Origin: a virus
Virus record (IMG/VR): IMGVR_UViG_3300025585_000032
Span: 62,001 to 126,000 of that record
Reading direction: 5' to 3' (one strand)
Length of the DNA: 64,000 bases
Each line of letters starts with the position of its first letter. Positions within the stretch are counted from its first letter, which is position 1. Positions 10,309 to 19,800 of the stretch are shown piece after piece. The notes below the pieces were generated by a model. The model worked only from the letters and a program-made list of their open reading frames with translations. It searched no databases and had not been told where the DNA came from. The position numbers and the translations under genes were made by a program.

Positions 10309-11019
10309 ATGGCCATCAGTAATGTATCACTAACGAATACGTTTGACGAATGGAGAGTGACTACAAATCAGCTTATCGTTGTAACTAACGATTTGCTTGG
10401 TGATGGCTTAACAACATATCGTAGTGTTACTGCAAATGTCGTTACTGCAAATACATTATTTTTTGGTTCATTGAATGTAGTTACACTTTTAGCATCAACA
10501 TTTGATCGTGCAAATGCAGCTAATCTTGTGGCAAATGTTGCATTTGATACAGCAAATGCAGCTTTTGCAAAAGCAAACATAGCAAATAACAATGCTAGCA
10601 ATACGGTCTTAAAAACTGGCGACACGATGACAGGAACACTCGTTGTTCCTACAATAAATGTTAGTCAAAATTTAAGAGTTACTGGCGGAACAGTAGATAT
10701 AACAGCTGCAAATATTCTATCACAAACGCTGACTGACGCAAACACAATTTCTTGGGACGCTTCTCTCGGTCAGATTGCTACAGTAACACTTGGTGGCAAT
10801 AGAACTCTTGCAAATGCAACTAATCTGAGAGTTGGTACATATGTTCTGCACGTTATTCAAGATGGAACTGGTGGTAGAACATTGACATTCTCAAATCAAT
10901 ATAGATTTACAGGAAACGTTTCTCCACCATTAACAGCGAATGCAAATTCGAGAGATATGTTTTCATTTGTATCCGATGGCACTAGATTATATGGCGCTCT
11001 AATACCTGATGTCGGATAA
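10309..11019 (+). CDS. Short tail fibre with shared C-terminal module
   Basis: 236 residues. N-terminus SNVSLTNTFDEWRVTTNQL is nearly the same as in the collar fibre at 8988, so both probably use the same attachment site. Then come AFDRANAAN-type repeats, a VLKTGDTMTGTL segment, and a C-terminal domain (ISWDASLGQIATVTLGGNR, followed by TLANATNLRVGTYVLHV and ending LYGALIPDVG). This domain recurs in the fibres at 22286, 23521 and 27795. It is followed nine bases later by a glycine-rich tip protein, the same arrangement as 27795/28675. Probably a fibre shaft capped by that tip protein. Confidence 0.7.
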   Translation: MAISNVSLTNTFDEWRVTTNQLIVVTNDLLGDGLTTYRSVTANVVTANTLFFGSLNVVTLLASTFDRANAANLVANVAFDTANAAFAKANIANNNASNTVLKTGDTMTGTLVVPTINVSQNLRVTGGTVDITAANILSQTLTDANTISWDASLGQIATVTLGGNRTLANATNLRVGTYVLHVIQDGTGGRTLTFSNQYRFTGNVSPPLTANANSRDMFSFVSDGTRLYGALIPDVG

Positions 11020-11027
11020 TTTCTAGC

Positions 11028-11933
11028 ATGTTTACAACAATAGTCACACGACCAAATCAAGTAATAAGAATTTCAAGCATTGCAAATAATGTGAATTTGC
11101 GTGCAAGTGCAAACACACCAACATATCCTGTAAATCTATTTTGTTTTGTTGATGCAAATGTATCAAGTAATGTTTTTAATGGTCCTGCGCTAAGACTTGG
11201 AACAGGATGGGCCAACTCGACATATTTCTTCATAAGAAATACCGCAAACATTGTTGGTAATGTAGGCAACACGGGAGTTAGTGGGACAGGTGGTGCTGGT
11301 GGAAGAGGTTCCGGTTATAATGGTTCTCCTGTTGATGGACAATCGGGTTCAGCTGGAGGAACAGGATTGGCTGGTGCAAATGGTTCTCCGGGATTTCAAG
11401 CAGAAACAGGCAATCAAGTTCTAAAAATATATTTTAATAATTTAGGAATAGTTAGAGGCGGCACTGGTGGTCCAGGTGGTTTTGGCGGTGGCGGCGGTGG
11501 CGGCGGTGGATCAACTGGTTATCTATTGGTTCCTAGCAAGGGCGTCCCGTACTATAATTATTATGGTGGTGGTGGCGGTGGCGGCGGTGCAGGTGTTTCT
11601 GGAGGAACTGGTGGTGCTGGTGGCGTATCATTGTACGTTCCTTCAGGCTCCGCGGGATCAAACGGAACGGCATCACTAGGTGGAGCTGGTGGTGCAGCAT
11701 CACCTGGCGGCAGTCCGCCCGGCGGCGCTGGGGGTCCTGGCGGAAACACGGCACAAGCAGGATTTGGTGGCGCAAATGGAGGCGGTTATGCATTCAATGC
11801 AACTCTTGGAGCAAAACCGGGAGGCACTGCTGGTGCTACAGGAAATATAGGAAACACAGGCTTTGCTATTGCAGGAAATAATTTAATTACGTTTATTGCT
11901 ATTGGAACTCTAAGCGGCAACACAAGCAATTAA
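11028..11933 (+). CDS. Glycine-rich fibre tip adhesin (paralogue of 28675)
   Basis: 301 residues. A beta N-terminal domain of about 85 residues is followed by a long Gly-rich region with runs of up to nine glycines, an isolated YLLVPSKGVPYYNYY island, and an ending of GNTGFAIAGNNL type. The layout recalls the glycine-rich motifs of T2/S16-type gp38 adhesins, which cap a fibre and determine host range; that link is inference from composition, not detected homology. A second copy at 28675 shares the C-terminal two thirds closely but has a different N-terminal third. The gene ends exactly where the convergent oxygenase gene ends. Confidence 0.65.
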   Translation: MFTTIVTRPNQVIRISSIANNVNLRASANTPTYPVNLFCFVDANVSSNVFNGPALRLGTGWANSTYFFIRNTANIVGNVGNTGVSGTGGAGGRGSGYNGSPVDGQSGSAGGTGLAGANGSPGFQAETGNQVLKIYFNNLGIVRGGTGGPGGFGGGGGGGGGSTGYLLVPSKGVPYYNYYGGGGGGGGAGVSGGTGGAGGVSLYVPSGSAGSNGTASLGGAGGAASPGGSPPGGAGGPGGNTAQAGFGGANGGGYAFNATLGAKPGGTAGATGNIGNTGFAIAGNNLITFIAIGTLSGNTSN

Positions 11934-12551
11934 TTATATAAACTTTGGTCCAACGACCCATATGACAATTGATTTTCTAATTCCTCGTGTCACGGGATTT
12001 ACTCTATGAATGAGATATGAGGGGAAAAATATGATTCTCCCTCTTTTCATGATTACTTTTTCTGGTTCATTTTGATTTCCAACATTTATTTCAAATTCAC
12101 CACCCTCAAAGTCTTTTTCTGGATCTGATAGACACATAACAACTGATAGTTTTCTCGTCGTATTTGGAGTGCTTTGACCATGCAATATGTCCATATGCCA
12201 GTCATATTTTCCATCCTCGGAAGCGTGATATTCGGTATATTGAATATCACGATATCCGTTTAAATTATAGTTATAGTAGTTTTCATTTATCGTTGTTATG
12301 ATTGAATTGAATTTATCAAATATCCAACTTGTGTTTTCATCTTTTGTATAAAAGTGAACTTTTGATTTTCTTATTTTTTCAAGTTCTTGCTCATCTTGGG
12401 TTCCAACAACTGTCGCTTTTTGCAATTCGTTCGAAGAACATATTTCTTCGATTTTTTTTAGTTCATCATCATTAAATCCATTATCCCAATAAGCCCATGA
12501 ATATGTTACATTTGATCTTTCTTCAGGATTGTTGGATAATACTTTGTACAT
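11934..12551 (-). CDS. 2OG-Fe(II) oxygenase (prolyl 4-hydroxylase-like)
   Basis: 205 residues, the only clearly real gene on the - strand. It carries the complete iron/2-oxoglutarate set: H119-x-D121 (DWHMD), distal H182 (LIHRV) and R192 ten residues later (GIRKS), within a typical jelly-roll order (LSVVMCLS, EGGEFEI, GRIIFFPS). Phages of marine T4-like groups often carry such oxygenases; substrates are unknown and could be proteins (fibre proline or other residues), nucleic acid or small molecules. The start is taken at the ATG with complement at 12549-12551, behind a GGAG; a GTG at 12563 is a longer alternative. It abuts the tip adhesin tail-to-tail. Confidence 0.85.
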   Translation of the reverse strand: MYKVLSNNPEERSNVTYSWAYWDNGFNDDELKKIEEICSSNELQKATVVGTQDEQELEKIRKSKVHFYTKDENTSWIFDKFNSIITTINENYYNYNLNGYRDIQYTEYHASEDGKYDWHMDILHGQSTPNTTRKLSVVMCLSDPEKDFEGGEFEINVGNQNEPEKVIMKRGRIIFFPSYLIHRVNPVTRGIRKSIVIWVVGPKFI

Positions 12552-12578
12552 GAAGTTCTCCACATGACAATTTTTTCA

Positions 12579-12586
12579 TATAAATA
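12579..12586 (+). promoter_or_regulatory. Late promoter TATAAATA
   Basis: Exact T4-type late element in the 55-base divergent gap between the - strand oxygenase and the + strand gene at 12619. On + it lies 32 bases before that ATG. The region is AT-rich on both strands, so it may also serve the oxygenase. Confidence 0.6.
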
Positions 12587-12618
12587 TATAGTATATGTAC
12601 TAGAACACGAGGAAAAAG

Positions 12619-13065
12619 ATGGAAGTCAAGTATCGAATAATTGATGTTGATCCCAATCAGCACTCTATCATCGTTAGATATTATACAAATGTATTGACAG
12701 AAGATAGTTTGGCCATTTCGTTCAATACCGACGGATCAATTGCAAGAAGAGCAGATGGCTCTCCGCAAAGATGTCAAACAGACTATCACATCAATATATG
12801 GAAAACAGAAACACCGCCAACGGAAGAAGAAATACAAAAGATTGCGAATGATTCCGCTCCATATGACTGGTTCAAGTTGAAACACGACATTTTGGATCCA
12901 AACATAGATACATCTCTATCAAATGTTTCGTCTCTTGTTGGTAAAGAATTTGCAGCAATAAAACCTGTTATTGCTATCGTTGAAGAAAAAACAACAGAAG
13001 AAAACATTGAAAACGAGATTCAAAAAATAATCGATTCACTAACAGCAAATACATCAAATACCTAA
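12619..13065 (+). CDS. Unknown protein of the fibre cluster
   Basis: 148 residues, not recognised. The N-terminal 60 residues look like a small beta domain (KYRIIDVDPNQHSIIVRYYT), the middle contains WKTETPPTEEEIQKIA, and the C-terminus is an acidic helix (TTEENIENEIQKIIDSL). Size, acidic helix and position behind a late promoter resemble fibre assembly chaperones, but I cannot show homology. Good RBS (AGGAAAAAG). Confidence 0.45.
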   Translation: MEVKYRIIDVDPNQHSIIVRYYTNVLTEDSLAISFNTDGSIARRADGSPQRCQTDYHINIWKTETPPTEEEIQKIANDSAPYDWFKLKHDILDPNIDTSLSNVSSLVGKEFAAIKPVIAIVEEKTTEENIENEIQKIIDSLTANTSNT

Positions 13066-13080
13066 TTAGTTTTTTTCGTC

Positions 13081-14256
13081 ATGAACAAGAAGTTGGGCTT
13101 TTATACTATAGGCACAAGTGTGTTTGAATCCAAGATACAAGCATGTGTTTTGGCAAATAAAGTCTTGAAAGAAATGAATCAAAGTATTCATCCTTTGAGA
13201 TTGCTACAGTGGAATTTCAATGATGAAGTATTTGAAGCATATGACTGGACAAAAGAGCCAGAAAAAACTCTTGACGAATTATACAATGCAAGGGCGCGAG
13301 ACATTCGTGAAAAATATGATCATGTGATTGTTAGTTATAGTGGAGGTGCTGATAGTCATAACATGCTTATGGCTTTTCTAAGACAAGATCTATTTGTCGA
13401 TGAAATCATAGTCACGCACATGAATAAGGCCATGAATGATTATGCTATAATTGATCCATCCGAAAAATCAGCAAGGTATGCATATTCATCTGAATATGCT
13501 CTTCAAACGATTCCAAGATTAAAAGAAATATCAAATCTTTCTCCACAAACAAAGATAAGAATATTTGATGTAAGCGATTCTGTGTTCAACGCATTTGCAA
13601 GACATAATGATGAAAGTTGGATCTTTCAAGTCAGGGAAGAATTGAATCCTATAGATGCATCGCGATACAATTATCTTCAATTTCCAGAATTCAAGAAGCA
13701 GCTTGATCACGACAAGAAAACAGCAATAATTCTTGGTGTTGATAAACCAAAGATTCGCATATTTGAAGACACAAAAAAAGTTTGTATGTATTTTAGCGAT
13801 AGAATGGCAAACATAACACCAATAGGTGAATATGCTAAAGATTATACAAACACGACAATTGAATATTTTTATTGGTCACCTGATGCATGTGACATGATAT
13901 GCAAACAAGCACATGTCATCATGAATTGGTTGAGAATAAACACGAAGTTTCAACCTTTTTTTTACAAGATGCCAAAGCCCCTTGAAATGGGAAGAATACC
14001 TTCCGAGAGAATCATAAGACCCTTGTTATACACAACGTGGAATGGTTCATGGTTTCAAGCCAATAAGGCAATGTTTGATTGGTATTCTGAGTTTGATTAC
14101 TGGTTCATAGAAAATCATAGAAACACCATTGAATATTCTTTATGGAAAAAAGGTCTTGCTCATGTCATAAAAAATTGCGACTTGTACATACAAAATAGAC
14201 ATAGACCCGATGCTTTAATGACTATTGAAAAGCAATATTTTGTTGGTTTGATGTAA
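13081..14256 (+). CDS. PP-loop ATPase (adenine nucleotide alpha hydrolase-like)
   Basis: 391 residues. A central PP-loop SGGADS at residues 87-92 follows a VIVSY strand and is followed by a VDEIIVTHM strand, the Rossmann-like order of the N-type ATP pyrophosphatase family (asparagine synthetase, GMP synthetase, NAD synthetase, PAPS reductase-like). Such enzymes adenylate a substrate before amidation or thiolation. The C-terminal 230 residues are rich in Trp, Tyr and Phe and match no domain I know. The gene lies among fibre genes, so it might modify a virion component or surface molecule. It is not closely similar to the PP-loop protein at 52967. Confidence 0.6.
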   Translation: MNKKLGFYTIGTSVFESKIQACVLANKVLKEMNQSIHPLRLLQWNFNDEVFEAYDWTKEPEKTLDELYNARARDIREKYDHVIVSYSGGADSHNMLMAFLRQDLFVDEIIVTHMNKAMNDYAIIDPSEKSARYAYSSEYALQTIPRLKEISNLSPQTKIRIFDVSDSVFNAFARHNDESWIFQVREELNPIDASRYNYLQFPEFKKQLDHDKKTAIILGVDKPKIRIFEDTKKVCMYFSDRMANITPIGEYAKDYTNTTIEYFYWSPDACDMICKQAHVIMNWLRINTKFQPFFYKMPKPLEMGRIPSERIIRPLLYTTWNGSWFQANKAMFDWYSEFDYWFIENHRNTIEYSLWKKGLAHVIKNCDLYIQNRHRPDALMTIEKQYFVGLM

Positions 14257-14286
14257 AATAGCATTTGTCTTGTTTTTCTTGATATA

Positions 14287-14293
14287 CTAAATA
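14287..14293 (+). promoter_or_regulatory. Candidate late promoter (CTAAATA)
   Basis: CTAAATA 17 bases before the ATG at 14311. This shorter late-like motif is reported, as I recall, for cyanophage late genes. It is a low-complexity heptamer in an AT-rich gap. Confidence 0.3.
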
Positions 14294-14310
14294 GTCAAAA
14301 AGGCACGAAG

Positions 14311-14646
14311 ATGGCATCTTACGCGGAACTAATAGTCGATCAGGGCTCTACTTTTAGCACGATTTTGACGCTAACTGACGATACAACCAATTTACCGATT
14401 AATGTTTCGGGTTATTCAATCAATGCAAATATCAAGAAATCATATTATTCTGCAAACAATACTGCAGTTTTCACTTCTGTAATAAATGATGCTGCAAATG
14501 GAAATGTAAGTATTTCACTTTCGGCAGACACTTCCTTAAATATAAAGGCAGGTAGATATGTTTATGATGTAAAAACAACAAGCACGGGAAATGTTGTTAC
14601 TAGAATTATTGAGGGTATTCTAACGGTAACACCAAGAGTATCATGA
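14311..14646 (+). CDS. Small beta-sandwich virion protein
   Basis: 111 residues. YAELIVDQGSTFSTILTLTD followed by LPINVSGYSINANIKKSYYS and a KAGRYVYDVKTT strand gives an immunoglobulin-like beta-sandwich pattern, as in the BppU N-terminal domain and small structural proteins of T4-like marine phages. It starts a chain of three tightly packed genes (14311, 14648, 14845), probably one fibre assembly. RBS weak (GGCACGAAG). Confidence 0.55.
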   Translation: MASYAELIVDQGSTFSTILTLTDDTTNLPINVSGYSINANIKKSYYSANNTAVFTSVINDAANGNVSISLSADTSLNIKAGRYVYDVKTTSTGNVVTRIIEGILTVTPRVS

Positions 14647-14647
14647 T

Positions 14648-14845
14648 ATGGCAATATCCGTAAAAATAAATTCGCAGAATCAACAAAAAGTGAGAACTAT
14701 CGCACCTGTTGCAGCGGCTACTTTAGTAGGGCTTACCGATATTTCAATTGTAGATTCCGTAAATAATGCCACAGTTGTATACAATACAAATACATCAAAA
14801 TATGAAATAAAAGCACTTCCTGTAATATTTGGCGGTACGTTCTAA
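14648..14845 (+). CDS. Small protein of the fibre cluster
   Basis: 65 residues, one base after the previous stop and overlapping the next start by one base, so co-translated. Contains VGLTDISIVDSVNNATVVYN and KYEIKALPVIFGGTF, a beta pattern often seen at fibre N-termini. No family recognised; a small structural subunit is likely. Confidence 0.5.
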   Translation: MAISVKINSQNQQKVRTIAPVAAATLVGLTDISIVDSVNNATVVYNTNTSKYEIKALPVIFGGTF

Positions 14846-15867
14846 TGGCAAATACCACCACTATAATTTTAAAGAATTCAGGAACTATAGGCAATACACC
14901 AACTGCAGCTAATTTACAGTTTGGAGAACTTGCGCTAAACTATGCTGATGGTTTGTTATTTTATAAATCAGCAAATGGAACAGTTCTTAGCATAAGTGGA
15001 AGTGGGGGTGGTGGCGGTACAGGTAATGGTCAGGCTGCATTTGATCAGGCCAACTTAGCATATAATCAAGCAAATACATCCGCGTTAGTAGCAAACTTAG
15101 CATTCGACAAAGCAAATACGGCTAACGTTATTGCTTCTGCAGCATTTGATGCTGCCAATGCTGCTGGTTCGTCTGCTACAGTTACTGCAGCATTTAACAA
15201 AGCAAATAGCGCAAACATAATTGCAGATGCTTCTTTTGCTCGCGCTAACGCAGCTAACTTGATTGCCAATCTTGCATTCGACAAAGCAAATACGGCTAAC
15301 GTTATTGCTTCTGCAGCATTTGATGCAGCCAATGCTGCTGGTTCACCTGCTGTAGTTGCTGCAGCATTTGATAAAGCAAATACAGCAAACATAATTGCAG
15401 ATGCTTCTTTTGCAAAAGCAAATGCAGTAAACTTGATTGCTAATCTAGCATTTGACAAAGCAAACACAGCCAACATAATTGCAAATGCTTCCTTTGCTCG
15501 CGCTAACGCAGCTAACTTGATCGCAAATCTTGCATTTGACAAAGCAAATACAGCTAACGTATTTGCAGTTTCGGCATTTGCGGCACAAAACGTCACATCT
15601 GGTGTAGCAAATGCAGCATTCAATGCAGCAAACACTATGGTGATGAAGACTGGTAACACCATGACTGGACAACTGGTCATGGCTGTTGGAGTACCTTCAA
15701 CATCACAAAATACAGGTTCAATAATTATAAATGGTGGACTTGGTTTATCTGGAAATGTCTATGTAAGTAATTCATCATACTATGGATTTGCAAACACATC
15801 AAACGTTTCTGTTGCAAAAATTCAATACAATGCTGCTTGTAATTCTATTGACTTTGTGTTTGGCTAA
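14845..15867 (+). CDS. Tail fibre with FDKAN repeats
   Basis: 340 residues. The N-terminus (TIGNTPTAANLQFGELALNY, then a short LLFYKSANG turn) resembles the small domain at the start of many phage fibres and of the major tropism determinant. Residues about 65-255 are near-perfect 14-residue repeats (AFDKANTANVIASA and variants), probably a long trimeric helical shaft. Then VMKTGNTMTGQLVMA leads to a short C-terminal domain. The repeats are also high at DNA level, which makes this gene prone to slippage and recombination with 16900. One-base overlap with the next gene. Confidence 0.7.
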   Translation: MANTTTIILKNSGTIGNTPTAANLQFGELALNYADGLLFYKSANGTVLSISGSGGGGGTGNGQAAFDQANLAYNQANTSALVANLAFDKANTANVIASAAFDAANAAGSSATVTAAFNKANSANIIADASFARANAANLIANLAFDKANTANVIASAAFDAANAAGSPAVVAAAFDKANTANIIADASFAKANAVNLIANLAFDKANTANIIANASFARANAANLIANLAFDKANTANVFAVSAFAAQNVTSGVANAAFNAANTMVMKTGNTMTGQLVMAVGVPSTSQNTGSIIINGGLGLSGNVYVSNSSYYGFANTSNVSVAKIQYNAACNSIDFVFG

Positions 15868-16868
15868 TGTCAGTAAATGCAAGATTATTCAACACGGGTG
15901 TTTTTAATTCAAACACATACTTTGATGAGATAACATCTACAGGTAAGTTTCAAGTTACTACAGCTGCATCTCTCGCGTCTACATTTGATGAAATCTCTTC
16001 TATAGATGTTCCACTAAGAGTTTTGGGGGATGGTATATTGACATCAAATAATTATTTTGATGAGATAAATGTCATTACTAACCCTGTTCCTATAGCAATT
16101 ACTGATTCTCCATATTTGGTTCTTGAAACTGTAGCAACTTATCTTAGAGACTACTTAAGCACAAGTTTAAGAACTCCAAACTTCAATGCATATAGTCTTG
16201 ATGGACCATCATCGTTTACAACATATGAAATTAGTCCATATTTTATTCTTGATGGTGGTGGTGACATGTTTGATAGTGGAAATTATACTGCACCATGGCT
16301 ATATTCAAACACAAATTATACCTCAAGTTCAGCAATTCCTACCAATTTGTGTATAAACTACGGTAATACAAAATCAAACATTACTGATACTAATTTTTAC
16401 TACACAAGTTTGGGATATTCGAATACCGCCAGACCTCTGACAGTTATTGGTGCTAGAAGCAACACCGGTTCTCCTGTGGGATTTCAAAAAGCAGGAAATA
16501 GTGGTGCGGATGGTGCCGGCCTAAGAGCAAACGGTGAAATTTATGCGGGCAATACAGTAAACGGATTTACTGTATATGCAACATATACACAGAGTTATAA
16601 TACAACTGATCCTATCGTTTGTGATGTTTTTATTCTTTTAGGTCATTCATATTGGAACTCTACATTTGATAAAATTAGAAGAATTGAAGTTTCGGGTACT
16701 GGTGCTCAAAGTGGAGCACTTGTTGCTTTTGGAGCAAACACAGCAAACGTTATGGCTATCACGACATTGATTTCAAAGCCGGCAACTACACAAATACCAG
16801 TTGGCGACATACAAAATCTAGTAAATACTTACACTACTCTTGTTGGACAATCGCTAAACTTTTTCTAA
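15867..16868 (+). CDS. Fibre-cluster protein, possible receptor-binding domain
   Basis: 333 residues. Three N-terminal repeats with the core NSNTYFDEI / FDEISSIDVP / SNNYFDEINV suggest a short repeated attachment unit. From about residue 75 it is a mixed globular domain (YLVLETVATYLRDYLSTSLR and others) unlike other proteins in the window. Coupled to the FDKAN fibre upstream by a one-base overlap, so it may sit at that fibre's tip. No family recognised. Confidence 0.5.
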   Translation: MSVNARLFNTGVFNSNTYFDEITSTGKFQVTTAASLASTFDEISSIDVPLRVLGDGILTSNNYFDEINVITNPVPIAITDSPYLVLETVATYLRDYLSTSLRTPNFNAYSLDGPSSFTTYEISPYFILDGGGDMFDSGNYTAPWLYSNTNYTSSSAIPTNLCINYGNTKSNITDTNFYYTSLGYSNTARPLTVIGARSNTGSPVGFQKAGNSGADGAGLRANGEIYAGNTVNGFTVYATYTQSYNTTDPIVCDVFILLGHSYWNSTFDKIRRIEVSGTGAQSGALVAFGANTANVMAITTLISKPATTQIPVGDIQNLVNTYTTLVGQSLNFF

Positions 16869-16874
16869 TAAATA
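16867..16874 (+). promoter_or_regulatory. Candidate late promoter (AATAAATA)
   Basis: One mismatch to TATAAATA, 25 bases before the giant fibre gene at 16900 and overlapping the previous stop codon. Plausible by position only. Confidence 0.35.
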
Positions 16875-16899
16875 GTAAAAATATTTTTTGGGCAAATAA

Positions 16900-19800
16900 A
16901 TGGCATTACTTAAAGACGGCACGCGAATATTTGGTACGTTGAATGTAAACACCGAAATTGTGGTAAGCAATACATCTATTCTTGCTACAGTAAATAGTGT
17001 TTTTATTCTTGCGAATAATACAAATACAATCACAATTTCTTCATTTTCAAAAGCAAACTCCGCCTTTGATATTGGCAATGCTGCGTTTAATCAAGCAAAC
17101 ACATCTTATAATGTTTCAAATTCAGCTTTTGACAAGGCAAATGTATCGACCAGCATTGCAAGCGCAGCTTTTAACGCTGCCAATTCGGCATCCGGCGGTA
17201 GCATAACTGATGCATATGATCAAGCAAATACGGCAAGAAATCAAGCCAACGCGGCATATGATGCCGCAAATAATTTTAGCGCAATAACATCATCATCTTT
17301 CGACAAGGCAAATAGCGCAATCACAGTTGCAATATCATCATATGATTATGCAAATACCAGATTATCAGCCAATGGTGGTACAATATTTGGTAGTTTGATT
17401 GTTTCTGGTAATCTTACTATTTCTGGAAATACAGTATTCAATAATGTTCAATCATATAGAATTGATGACCCATTAATTTATCTTGCAGCGAACAACTATA
17501 CAGCAGATCTAGTAGATATAGGATTTATTGCAAATTATGTAAATACGACAGGATCTAATGTTCATACTGGTTTGATGCGTGATGCCGGATCTAAAGAATA
17601 CTATCTATTTCAGGGATACGATCAAGAACCCCAAAATAATCATATAGATCCTTCAGGTAATAATTTTACGATTGCATTCCTAAATGCAAATGTTCGTTCA
17701 ACTAATATTATATTAAATGGAATAAATGTTTCTAGTATATTGATATCTTCATATGATCAAGCAAACATAGCAAGATCACATGCAAATGCTGCTTTTGTAA
17801 ATTCAAACTCTTCTGGTATAATTGCTTCAGCATCATTTGATCAGGCTAATGTATCAAGAACACACGCCAATGGTGCATTTGGTCAAGCCAACGTAACTGC
17901 TGCCATAGCAAACGCGGCATTTGATAAGGCCAATTTAGCGTCAACAATTGCATCCGCATCATATGATCAAGCAAATACAGCTTCGTTAGCATTTAATAAA
18001 GCAAATGATTCATCTTTAATTTCTTCTTCCGCATTTAATCAAGCCAATACCGCAAGAGATCAATCAAACACTTTTTCAATTGTTGCTCAAGCAGCATTTA
18101 ATCAAGCAAATACTGATCTTTTAATTGCTAATCTTGCGTTCGATAAAGCAAATAGTGCAAGTGTTATAAGTAGTGCTGCATTTGGTCAAGCCAATACGGC
18201 AACAGATAACGCCGCAGGTTCATTAATTGTTGCCATAGCTGCTTTTGACAAAGCAAATCTGGCTTCGGCTAATGCGGGTACCGAATTAGCAACTGCAGCG
18301 TACAATCAAGCCAATACTGCAAGATTACACGCCAATGGTGCATTTGCAAATGCAAATAGTGCTGGAATTATTGCGTCGGCAGCTTTTGATGCTGCTAATG
18401 CTGCTGGTTCATCTGCTACAGTTGCTGCAGCATTTGATAAAGCAAATAGTGCAAATATTATTGCGTCGGCAGCTTTTGATGCTGCTAATGCTGCTGGTTC
18501 ATCTGCTACAGTTGCTGCAGCATTTGATAAAGCAAATAGTGCAAATATTATTGCGTCTAATGCATATGATAAAGCAAATACGGTCAATACAACTGCAGAT
18601 TCGGCTTATGCACAATCAAATACTGCAAGATCACACGCCAATGGTGCATTTGCAAATGCAAATAGTGCTGGAATTATTGCGTCGGCAGCTTTTGATGCAG
18701 CCAATACTTCATCAACAATTGCATATGCATCATTTGATCAGGCTAATGTATCAAGATCACACGCGAATGGTGCATTTGGTCAAGCCAATGTAACTGCTGC
18801 CATAGCAAACGCGGCATTTGATAAATCTAACGCAGCATCCACGATAGGATCAGCCGCATTTGATCAAGCAAATACAGCCAGAAATTTAGCAAATACGTCT
18901 ACTGTTAATGGCGGTGCGTCATTTGATCAAGCAAATACGGCAAGAGATCAAGCAAATGCTGCATCCACGATAGGATCAGCCGCATTTGATCAAGCAAATA
19001 CAGCAAGAACACACGCCAATGGTGCATTTGGTCAAGCCAACGTAACTGCTGCCATAGCAAATGCTGCATTTGACAAGGCTAATTCTGGATCAACAATTGC
19101 ATCTGCATCATTCGATCAAGCAAATACAGCAAGAGATTTGGCAAATACATCGACAGTAAATGGTGGTGCATCATATGATCAGGCTAATACAGCCAGAGAT
19201 CAAGCCAATACAGCAAGAACACATGCAAACTCAGCATTTGACAAGGCTAATTCTGGGTCAACAATTTCATCTGCATCATATGATCAAGCAAATACAGCAA
19301 GAACACATGCTAATGGTGCATTTGGTCAAGCCAATGTAACTGCTGCCATAGCAAATGCAGCATTTGATCAAGCCAACACAGCTAGAACACAAGCCAACAC
19401 AGCTAGAACACATGCCAATGGTGCATTTGGTCAAGCCAATGTAACTGCTGCTATAGCAAACGCGGCATTTAACAAAGCCAATACTGCAAATACAATTGCT
19501 GTCTTGGCATATGATCATGCTAATATAAAATTAAATATTAGCGGTGGCATAATTACTGGCGATTTAACTGTTTCTGGTAATCTTACTATTTCTGGAAATA
19601 CAGTATTCAACAACGTTACGACGTATCGCATTGATGATCCATTAATTTATCTTGCGGCAAACAACTATACAGCAGATCTAGTAGATATAGGATTTATTGC
19701 AAATTATGTAAATACGACAGGATCTAATGTTCATACTGGTTTGATGCGTGATGCTGGATCCAAGGAATATTATCTATTTTTTGGATATGATAAAGAACCA

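Noticed and set aside
11467-11793. Small frames on both strands in the glycine-rich region
   Set aside because: They arise from GGT/GGC repeats and have no plausible RBS or protein character.
15066-15680. 204-codon - strand frame rich in Ala/Leu/Phe repeats
   Set aside because: It is the mirror of the FDKAN repeat DNA; the repeats remove stop codons in several frames at once. Similar shadows occur at 18306-18587.
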